Below are positions 7,425 to 13,330 of a stretch of DNA of 43,486 nucleotides, one piece after another. Below the pieces are notes generated by a model that saw only the letters and a list, made by a program, of their open reading frames with translations, searched no databases and was not told where the DNA came from. The first letter of the stretch is position 1. Every line of letters starts with the position of its first letter. Both the position numbers and the translations under genes were made by a program. Source of the DNA: Terriglobia bacterium (GTDB lineage: Bacteria; Acidobacteriota; Terriglobia; Bryobacterales; Bryobacteraceae); NCBI GenBank assembly GCA_003175985.1, contig PSRJ01000158.1:1-43486 (forward strand). The letters are read 5' to 3'.

Positions 7425-8354
7425 TCATTCGACCAGCGCCGCAGAATTCGTCACTGCCATCCTTTGGATCTCCTTCACGCTGAAGCCGCCATCGATCAAC
7501 GTCTGCGCAAACAGCGCAAACCCCTCGGCCACCGGCGGATTGATCGTCTGGCCCAGGTCGGTCGAAAGCAGGCAGCGCTCCGGGTTAACCGCTCGGATCG
7601 ACTCAATCACTCCCGCCCACGTCGCCTTGCCGGTGTGCATGGTGGTAAAGCAGTGCTCGATGTAAGCGCCTCTATCAGCGAGTTGCACTTGTTCTTCAGC
7701 CGTCAAATTCTGCGACGGAAACTCCGCGTGGGTCACCAGCACCTTGCGGACCTTCATCTCGCGGGCAGCCTTGACCAATGGGAAGATCTCGTGCCGCCCG
7801 AGGTGGCCCGTGGCCAGGATCATGTCGTGCTTGGCGATCAACTCAATGCAAGAGCGCGTCGCCTGAGAGATGCCGCCCGCCGGATCGAGCACCGTCATGC
7901 GCGGCGGCGCGATCCCCATGGCCGAGATCTCTCTTTGAATTTCCGCCCAGAATGGCAGTTTCTTATTGCCCCCCGTCGGCAATCCGGCCGTTTCATTTTC
8001 CGCGTCAACGGTAGGAAACCAAACGATTTTGGCGCCCGAGCGCCCGGCAATATCCACGGCAACCGGGTTTAACCCGCCCACGGAATGGTTCAGAGTAATC
8101 GCGCCATAGGCAGCGATGCCGGGTATCGCGGCGGTAACCACTTTCGCGCGCTCGGCGGTCGACATGTAGTGCGATTTCAGAACGAAACCCTTCAAGCCCC
8201 GCTCGAGGAATTCCCGCGCGAGGCCCAGATCGTCGATCCGGCGCGCAATGATATCCGGCGCTACGTGCACTTGAAGATCGTAGGCACCTTGAATGGCCTC
8301 CCAAGCCTGGCTGGATGGGGACGCAGCCGTGGCGTTCACTGTGTGTGTAGCCAT
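7425..8354 (-). CDS. DUF6282 family amidohydrolase-like protein
   Basis: 309 residues from the ATG at 8352-8354. The TIM-barrel metallohydrolase-like pattern is visible: 'YDLQVHVAPDIIARRIDDL' (strand 1), 'KGFVLKSHY' (K60, H62), 'GAITLNHSVGGLNP', 'ATGHLGRHEIFPLV' (H184), 'VLVTHAEFP' (H209) and 'LLSTDLGQT' (D266). The first histidine of the usual strand-1 HxH pair appears as Q28 (QVH30). It leads the meta-cleavage operon, and two steps of the LigC route (pyrone-dicarboxylate lactonase LigI, oxalomesaconate hydratase LigJ) are done elsewhere by amidohydrolase-superfamily enzymes. I infer it may carry out one of them; this is untested. The frame extends to 8423, but that extension has no Shine-Dalgarno and low similarity. 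Confidence 0.75.
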   Translation of the reverse strand: MATHTVNATAASPSSQAWEAIQGAYDLQVHVAPDIIARRIDDLGLAREFLERGLKGFVLKSHYMSTAERAKVVTAAIPGIAAYGAITLNHSVGGLNPVAVDIAGRSGAKIVWFPTVDAENETAGLPTGGNKKLPFWAEIQREISAMGIAPPRMTVLDPAGGISQATRSCIELIAKHDMILATGHLGRHEIFPLVKAAREMKVRKVLVTHAEFPSQNLTAEEQVQLADRGAYIEHCFTTMHTGKATWAGVIESIRAVNPERCLLSTDLGQTINPPVAEGFALFAQTLIDGGFSVKEIQRMAVTNSAALVE

Positions 8355-8473
8355 AACTTTTGATAAAGAAAGCGAGAAATAATCCAGTCTGACAGGTCGG
8401 CTGGACGGCGTCAAGAAACCCATTTTGGCTATTTTTGGGCCGCCGGTTCCTAGCCGCGAGTTGGACAGGTGTC

Positions 8474-8501
8474 AATAAAAAGCCGGCTCCAAGGAGCCGG
8501 C
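8474..8501 (-). terminator. Intrinsic terminator downstream of the 8626-9129 gene
   Basis: On the minus strand a perfect GC-rich stem (GCCGGCTCC pairing with GGAGCCGGC, 8482-8501) is followed directly by TTTTTATT (8481-8474). It lies about 125 nt after the stop of the minus-strand gene at 8626 and upstream of the DUF6282 gene, so it separates the two transcription units. The rest of 8355-8625 holds no gene that I can support. Confidence 0.75.
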
Positions 8502-8625
8502 GAAAGCGACAAAGCTAAAGAGCGTTCCCCCCGAATCGCCCTTTAGCCTCGTCCCCAGTTCTTAGGACTGCGGCGGCGTTCCCGCCGTTGCATTAACAAA
8601 GCTTTACGTGTGTGTGAAGATACGG

Positions 8626-9129
8626 TCAATTGCGGGAAGAGACGGTTTCCGTACGGCCGGCCAGTGGCTGCACGACTCCCGAGCCGCAAACCGCCACGCC
8701 GGTGTTGAACAGCGCTTGCAGGAAGTCGAGCAGCAAGGCGTAGAACACGTGCTCGGTGAGCGGCTGCTTTCCAGGAAGACGGAAGGTGGCAGGCAGTTCC
8801 TTGGCTATGGAAAGCCGCACGGCATTCACCTGCGCGCGGCCGCCCCTGTCCCGCTTGTTCGCGAGAGAAAGCGGCGTCTGCATGACCAAGCCGGTGCGGC
8901 CGTCGACATAGAACTGGCAACGTGAGAACCAGCCGAGGTTGGCCGGATCCGCTGCATCGAACAACAACAGCGGCGCCTGCCGCCGCGGAGCGCTGAGATC
9001 GATCTGCAAACTCCGTTGCGTATCCTTTAGCTTGGTCTCAAAACCGGCCTGCTTGGCGATGTTGGTTACCATCTCGGGCTGCACTTCGAGATAGATCCAT
9101 TTATGCTGGCCGGCCTGAAGCACCTGCAT
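8626..9129 (-). CDS. Hypothetical protein, family not recognised
   Basis: 167 residues, no signal peptide and no membrane helix. It begins 'MQVLQAGQHKWIYLEVQPE' and contains 'LLFDAADPANLGWFSRCQFY' and a mostly alpha/beta composition. A segment near residue 140 ('HVFYALLLDFLQALFN') could be a packing helix. Nothing in it suggests an enzyme motif. Coding is supported by a TACAAT box at 9141-9146 placed 11 nt before the ATG and a strong terminator downstream. It is divergent from the 9206 gene with only 76 nt between starts. A competing frame at 8543-8920 is Arg-rich and lacks such signals. Confidence 0.6.
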   Translation of the reverse strand: MQVLQAGQHKWIYLEVQPEMVTNIAKQAGFETKLKDTQRSLQIDLSAPRRQAPLLLFDAADPANLGWFSRCQFYVDGRTGLVMQTPLSLANKRDRGGRAQVNAVRLSIAKELPATFRLPGKQPLTEHVFYALLLDFLQALFNTGVAVCGSGVVQPLAGRTETVSSRN

Positions 9130-9140
9130 AGCGAATGCTT

Positions 9141-9146
9141 ATTGTA
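9141..9146 (-). promoter_or_regulatory. -10-like box (TACAAT) of the 8626-9129 gene
   Basis: TACAAT on the minus strand ends 11 nt before the ATG at 9129, with no Shine-Dalgarno between. It is consistent with a leaderless or near-leaderless transcript. Confidence 0.45.
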
Positions 9147-9188
9147 GCGCAGGCAATTGCGAGCGATTTCCCGCGCGCGAGGCTCTCT

Positions 9189-9194
9189 GATAAT
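9189..9194 (+). promoter_or_regulatory. -10-like box (GATAAT) of the 9206 gene
   Basis: GATAAT is followed by 11 nt and the ATG at 9206. No ribosome-binding sequence lies between, so initiation would be on a very short leader. Confidence 0.4.
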
Positions 9195-9205
9195 ATCGAT
9201 GGTCA

Positions 9206-9949
9206 ATGCGGGCCACGATCCTTCTGTTCTTGGGCTTCGCCGTAATACCGGCTGCCGGGCAGCCGCGCCGCACACCTGACGGCAAACCTGACTTGAGCGG
9301 AATCTGGCAGGCATTGAACACGGCTGCGTGGGATATCCAGGATCACTCCGGCCAAATGGGCGTGCCGCCCGGTCAAGGCGTTGTCGAAGGTGATGAAATT
9401 CCGTATCAGCCATGGGCGCTGGCGAAAAAGCAGGAGAATCGCTCGCGCCGCACGACGGCCGACCAGACTGAGAGCAACTGCTTCCTGCCTGGCGTGCCGC
9501 GAGCCACTTATATGCCGTTCCCGTTCGAGATTGTGCACACGCCGCAAAGGGTCGCCATCATCTACGAGTTCGCTCATGCGCTGCGCGGCATACCTTTGGA
9601 TGGAAGCTCTCACCCCGATGGGCTTCCCGATACCTGGATGGGAGATTCGCGCGGACACTGGGATGGCGACACTCTGGTAGTGGACGTCAGAAACTTCAAC
9701 GATCAGACATGGTTCGATCGAGCCGGAAACTTTCATAGCGATGCTCTGCACGTAACCGAACGCTATACGCTCGCCGATGCGGATCACATCCGCTACGAAG
9801 CTACCATCGAGGATCCGAAGGTGTTCACGCGGCCCTGGAAGATCCGCATGCCGCTGTATCGCCGCGTGGAGCAGAATCTGAAGCTGCTCGAATACGAATG
9901 CGTGTTTTACCTCCAGGAGGAGAGATATAAGAATGCTCCCTTCAAGTAG
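9206..9949 (+). CDS. Exported 'DLSGIW' family protein, copy 1
   Basis: 247 residues with a signal peptide (MRATILLFLGFAVIPAAGQ). The mature part starts with the family box 'RRTPDGKPDLSGIW' and later shows 'FEIVHTPQRVAIIYEF', 'PDTWMGDSRGHWDGDTLVV', 'HSDALHVTERYTLAD' and 'YEATIEDPKVFTRPWKI'. Three more copies of this family are in the window (10050, 11374, 19173). These are abundant, uncharacterised secreted proteins of Acidobacteria; I know no proven function. It is the first of three co-directional genes (with 10050 and 10939). A palindromic repeat lies between it and the next gene. Start: the only ATG giving a complete signal peptide, 11 nt after a GATAAT box. Confidence 0.8.
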   Translation: MRATILLFLGFAVIPAAGQPRRTPDGKPDLSGIWQALNTAAWDIQDHSGQMGVPPGQGVVEGDEIPYQPWALAKKQENRSRRTTADQTESNCFLPGVPRATYMPFPFEIVHTPQRVAIIYEFAHALRGIPLDGSSHPDGLPDTWMGDSRGHWDGDTLVVDVRNFNDQTWFDRAGNFHSDALHVTERYTLADADHIRYEATIEDPKVFTRPWKIRMPLYRRVEQNLKLLEYECVFYLQEERYKNAPFK

Positions 9950-9961
9950 GCTGTGTTTGGA

Positions 9962-10020
9962 CCGCTCCCTTTCGGTCGCGGCTCAGCATGAGTTTCCGAG
10001 CCACGACCGCCAGGGAGCGG
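9962..10020. repeat. Large imperfect palindrome (REP/MITE-like element)
   Basis: Two 23-nt arms (9962-9984 and 9998-10020) are inverted copies with 20 of 23 positions matching, around a 13-nt loop. The arms begin CCGCTCCCT and end CGGCTC. There is no T-tract, so it is not an ordinary intrinsic terminator. It fills most of the 100-nt gap between the 9206 and 10050 genes. I see only one copy here. Such GC-rich hairpins are typical of dispersed REP-like elements and can also stabilise mRNA ends. Confidence 0.65.
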
Positions 10021-10049
10021 CACCCGCGAAATTCTGCAAATTGACACTG

Positions 10050-10922
10050 ATGTTCACCATAGGCATGGCCTGCATCACGTTCTGCGCCGCCGCCCAGACG
10101 CCGCGCACGGCCGACGGCCAACCCGATATCCAGGGCCTCTACACGCGGAACGGGGTGGTTGGGCTCGAAGCCAATCCACCCGAGAACCCGATCGATCCCA
10201 GCGACAAGAACCCGCTGTCGGTTTCCAGCCGGGGCGACGGGCTGGGCCCGTATCCGAAGGTCTTCGGGGAAGGCGGCACGGTTTTGCGCGGAGGCCAGCG
10301 CGGCCGGCCACAGCGCCGCACAGGCATCATCGATCCCGAGGACAAAAAACTTCCCTGGCGGCCCGAAGAAGACGCCAAACGCCGGGATTTCCTGCTGCAC
10401 ATGAACCCACCCGCCGATCTGCGCCACGTCGAGTTGAACGCGCGCTGCACCTTGCCGGGGCTCTTTCAGGGCGAAGACAACAACAATCCTTACCAGATCC
10501 TCCAACGGCCCCAGGAGGTGGTCATCCTCTACGACTACAATCACACCAGCCGCGTAATTCACCTGGACGGCCGTCCGCATTTGGGGAAGAATATCCGTCT
10601 GTTCATGGGCGATTCCGTAGGACATTGGGAAGGCACTACACTCATAGTCGATACGACCAATTTCAACGGCAAAACGGCCTACTCCCGCGAAATCCCGTAT
10701 CTCAGCGATGCCCTGCACACGGTCGAACGCTTCACAGTCGCGGATAACAACACCATCGATTATGAAGTGACGATCGACGATCCTGTCTTATTTACCAAGC
10801 CCTGGAAAGTGGCGGGCTACTTCACGCGCGCGCCGAAAGGTGTCGAGTCACTCGAATTCGCCTGCGCCGAAGGCAGCCAGACGCTGGTGAATATCTTTGG
10901 CCAACCGCCGCAGCCGAAATGA
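10050..10922 (+). CDS. Exported 'DLSGIW' family protein, copy 2
   Basis: 290 residues from the ATG at 10050, which gives a signal peptide (MFTIGMACITFCAAAQ). The frame runs upstream to 9933 but that part lies in the palindromic repeat. Family boxes are 'PRTADGQPDIQGLY' (a diverged form of the usual PDLSGIW), 'PQEVVILYDYNH', 'LFMGDSVGHWEGTTLIVDT', 'YLSDALHTVERFTVAD' and 'YEVTIDDPVLFTKPWKV'. An insertion of about 60 residues with several Pro/Gly segments ('NPPENPIDPSDKNPLS') separates the N-terminal box from the core and makes it the longest copy. It precedes the DUF6152 gene by 16 nt, so both are in one operon. Function unknown. Confidence 0.8.
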   Translation: MFTIGMACITFCAAAQTPRTADGQPDIQGLYTRNGVVGLEANPPENPIDPSDKNPLSVSSRGDGLGPYPKVFGEGGTVLRGGQRGRPQRRTGIIDPEDKKLPWRPEEDAKRRDFLLHMNPPADLRHVELNARCTLPGLFQGEDNNNPYQILQRPQEVVILYDYNHTSRVIHLDGRPHLGKNIRLFMGDSVGHWEGTTLIVDTTNFNGKTAYSREIPYLSDALHTVERFTVADNNTIDYEVTIDDPVLFTKPWKVAGYFTRAPKGVESLEFACAEGSQTLVNIFGQPPQPK

Positions 10923-10938
10923 TGCCGAGGTGAATCCC

Positions 10939-11367
10939 ATGTTAAAGAAAGCTTCTATAGCAATTGCGATTGCGGCAATGTTGTTGTCAGCCGCGCCGGT
11001 GTCGGCCCACCACGCCTTTGCCGCCGAATTCGATGTGAATCAGCCGGTGAAGGTGAAAGGCACGCTGACGAAAGTGGAATGGGTCAACCCCCATGCCTGG
11101 CTTTACGTCGACGTAAAAGGTCCGGACGGCAAGGTGGTCAACTGGCACTTTGAACTCGGCCCGCCCAATGCGCTATTCCGCCTGGGCTGGAAGAAGGATT
11201 CCATCCCGGCCGGCATCGAAGTCGAGATCACGGGCTATCGCGCGAAGAGCGGGGAGGCCGTGGCGAACGGCCGTTCGATCACGCTGCCCGACGGACGCGA
11301 GCTCTTCTCGGGCGGATCCGGTCCAGCCTCCGAAGGACCCGCGCGCGCCGAACCGCGGCCGCAGTAG
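10939..11367 (+). CDS. Exported DUF6152 family protein
   Basis: 142 residues from the ATG at 10939, preceded by GAGGTG at 7 nt spacing. A signal peptide (MLKKASIAIAIAAMLLSAAPVSA) is followed by the family hallmark 'HHAFAAEFDVNQPVKVKG', then 'TKVEWVNPHAWLYVDVK', 'GPPNALFRLGW' and 'GTEV/GIEVEITGYRAKSG'. The fold is probably a small beta barrel; the N-terminal HH pair could bind a metal, but that is a guess. DUF6152 genes repeatedly sit beside 'DLSGIW' genes, as here with copies 2 and 3, so a shared periplasmic role is likely. The tail is Pro/Arg/Glu-rich. It ends 6 nt from the convergent gene at 11374. Confidence 0.85.
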   Translation: MLKKASIAIAIAAMLLSAAPVSAHHAFAAEFDVNQPVKVKGTLTKVEWVNPHAWLYVDVKGPDGKVVNWHFELGPPNALFRLGWKKDSIPAGIEVEITGYRAKSGEAVANGRSITLPDGRELFSGGSGPASEGPARAEPRPQ

Positions 11368-11373
11368 GCCAAT

Positions 11374-12141
11374 CTATCGCGTCAAATGACCTTCTAACAG
11401 GTCCTTGTTGTTCTCCATGCACCAGAACTCCATCAGCTCCTGACCGGGCTTCATGCGCGTGAAGACCCGCCTGTTTTTGATGGGTTTGGTGTACATCTTT
11501 TCGTCTTCCCAGGTCACTTCGTAGGACAAGTGATCGGCATCGAGGTGGCGGATCCGTTCCATTACATGCAGGGCGTCACTCGTGGGGTGTTCCGCCGTAT
11601 CCAGCCAGGTGCGGCCATTGAAGCCGATAGTGTCGATGACCAGCGTGTCGCCCTCGTATTTGCCGACGGAGTTTCCCATCCAGGTGGGGTCGAGATCCTT
11701 CGGGTGGTCGCGGCCATCGGTGGGAACCACGTGAAAGACATTATTCGATTCCCACAGGATCGCCAGCCGCTGGGGCGTTTGGACGATCTCGACCGGGTAC
11801 TCCGTCTGCCAGGCGCGCGTATAGCCCCACGGGAGGCACCGCGCGGAATAGTCGAAACGGTGCTCCACGTCCTTCCAGAGCTCCATTCCTTTGGCCGTGT
11901 AGGAAAGTTCTCCGGCGCCCTCCTGTTTACATCCAGCGCTGTTTGCGCCGCAGGCATTCCCATTCCTCGTGACATCGGCAACGCGCGGGCGGTCCCAGAT
12001 CCCGTTGAAATCCGGCTTGCCATCCACCAGGCGTGGAATCGTCCCGGATGTGCTCTTTCCAGCAGCAGACTGGGCGCGCGCCGGAACCGGCACCAGGCAG
12101 GCAAGCACGGCCGCTGCCGCGATCGACAGACGCAGGATCAT
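11374..12141 (-). CDS. Exported 'DLSGIW' family protein, copy 3
   Basis: 255 residues from the ATG at 12139-12141, which follows GGAGG by 4 nt and starts a signal peptide (MILRLSIAAAAVLACLVPVPARA). Family boxes are 'PRLVDGKPDFNGIW', 'YPVEIVQTPQRLAILWE', 'PTWMGNSVGKYEGDTLVID', 'PTSDALHVMERIRHLD' and 'YEVTWEDEKMYTKPI'. It has three clustered cysteines (residues ~63-70, 'ACGANSAGC') that could form a disulfide. The open frame reaches 12333, but the extra N-terminus overlaps the start of the divergent SLOG gene and is not needed. It ends 6 nt from the DUF6152 stop (convergent). Confidence 0.8.
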   Translation of the reverse strand: MILRLSIAAAAVLACLVPVPARAQSAAGKSTSGTIPRLVDGKPDFNGIWDRPRVADVTRNGNACGANSAGCKQEGAGELSYTAKGMELWKDVEHRFDYSARCLPWGYTRAWQTEYPVEIVQTPQRLAILWESNNVFHVVPTDGRDHPKDLDPTWMGNSVGKYEGDTLVIDTIGFNGRTWLDTAEHPTSDALHVMERIRHLDADHLSYEVTWEDEKMYTKPIKNRRVFTRMKPGQELMEFWCMENNKDLLEGHLTR

Positions 12142-12180
12142 GAATCCTCCTTCTCGCATCAACAAATACCCCGGCGAGCG

Positions 12181-12210
12181 TTGAGTGTCAAGTGGCGGCA
12201 GAGATACAAT
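12181..12210 (+). promoter_or_regulatory. Promoter of the SLOG/TIR module (TTGAGT - 18 nt - TACAAT)
   Basis: A -35-like TTGAGT at 12181-12186 and a -10-like TACAAT at 12205-12210 are separated by 18 nt. Transcription would start around 12217, just before the in-frame GTG at 12221. This favours GTG 12221 over GTG 12185 as the first codon of the module. Confidence 0.55.
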
Positions 12211-12220
12211 TCGGAATGTC

Positions 12221-13306
12221 GTGACGCCCACCGGACCGATCATCGCTATCGTAGGCAATGTGACGACCCATGCCGACGCTGGAAAAGCCGCGGAGGCGCT
12301 CGGCCGTGAACTCGCGAAAGGCGGATTCCGCATTCTGATCTACTCCAGCAAGCCGGAGTTTCTAGAGGTTCCCGTGCTTCGTGGTTATGCTGCCACGCGC
12401 GTGGCGGCGCGATGTTCCGTTCAGGTGCGTTATCCGCTACACTCCCAGAAACCGGAGTTCCCCGAACAGCAAACCAACAGCGAAATCTTCGACTGGCGCC
12501 CCGATAATAGTCCCGACTGGGAAAGCTCGTTTTACCGGTCGCTGAGCGATGTGGATGGAGTCCTCCTGCTCGGCGGCGGCGAATCGACACTGATCGCCGG
12601 ATTAGTGGCCATGGGGCATGGCATCGCTATTATGGCCCTGGCGGGCTTCCAAGGCAAAGCATTCAACGTGTGGCAGGCGCTCCGGCCCGGCCACGATCTG
12701 GTTACGTCCGACGAGGTCTCGTTGATGGCACGGCCCGATTGGTCCGATGATCTGGCGGCAGAGTGCATCAAGACGCTGAAGGACCAGATCGCCCGCAAAG
12801 CGGAGATTGCCAGGAAGCGGCGCGTGGAAGAGATTCGCCGGGAGACCTCGGTGAGCCGTCAGGCCACGGCCGCGTTGCTGTTGTTCATCGCCGCAGTCGT
12901 CTCGGTGCCGGTGGCGTGGGGCTGGACGACTATCCCTCAAGTCACAGCGATCTGGCTTTTGTTTATGTCTCCCCTGCTGGCGGGAGTGGCCGGTTCCACA
13001 ATTCGGCTGGTATTCGATCTGCGCCAGGATTCCGCGCCATTGACACCGCAGTCGGCAGTCACCACCGCGGCTCTGGGTTTAATCGCTGGTGGAATTGCCG
13101 GCCTGCTCTTCATTACTGCCCAGGTCACAACCTCGCCCGTGCTGAAGGTAGGCGACATTGTTTCCCAAGAGCAGGCCAGAAAGCTCGTTCCTTTCGGGGT
13201 ACTCATTGGATTCGTCGCGGGCCTCACGCTGGACGCGGTCTTTCGCAAGCTCATTGCCACCGACGTAGTCGACACAGGCGCCATCGAAGTAAAGAAGCGC
13301 CCCTAA
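12221..13306 (+). CDS. SLOG (LOG/Smf-DprA-like) domain protein with four transmembrane helices
   Basis: 361 residues from the GTG at 12221 (alternative GTG 12185). Residues ~5-175 form a Rossmann-like SLOG domain: 'GPIIAIVGN' opens it, 'FRILIYSS' is the second strand, and 'VDGVLLLGGGESTLIAGL' with 'HGIAIMALAGFQGKAFNVW' is the nucleotide-binding GG-x-S/T region. A charged helix follows (~183-210, 'RKRRVEEIRRETS'), then four membrane helices (~216-236, 241-262, 280-303, 322-343), with the tail back in the cytoplasm. SLOG domains bind or process nucleotide-derived ligands. Together with the two downstream genes it makes a TIR/SLOG module. The architecture suggests a membrane-anchored sensor or effector whose helices could form an oligomeric pore. 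Family assignment is by pattern. Confidence 0.7.
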   Translation: MTPTGPIIAIVGNVTTHADAGKAAEALGRELAKGGFRILIYSSKPEFLEVPVLRGYAATRVAARCSVQVRYPLHSQKPEFPEQQTNSEIFDWRPDNSPDWESSFYRSLSDVDGVLLLGGGESTLIAGLVAMGHGIAIMALAGFQGKAFNVWQALRPGHDLVTSDEVSLMARPDWSDDLAAECIKTLKDQIARKAEIARKRRVEEIRRETSVSRQATAALLLFIAAVVSVPVAWGWTTIPQVTAIWLLFMSPLLAGVAGSTIRLVFDLRQDSAPLTPQSAVTTAALGLIAGGIAGLLFITAQVTTSPVLKVGDIVSQEQARKLVPFGVLIGFVAGLTLDAVFRKLIATDVVDTGAIEVKKRP

Positions 13307-13330
13307 ACCGGTATGCCACAGGAGTGAATT

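Noticed and set aside
8555..8590. Small inverted repeats (AGTTCTTAGGACT and CGGCGTTCCCGCCG) as regulatory or RNA structures
   Set aside because: Short, one with a mismatch, and with no promoter or gene arrangement to support a role.
8543..8920. 125-codon minus-strand frame overlapping the 8626 gene
   Set aside because: Arg/Ala-rich, no start signals; the 8626-9129 frame has a promoter box and a matching terminator.
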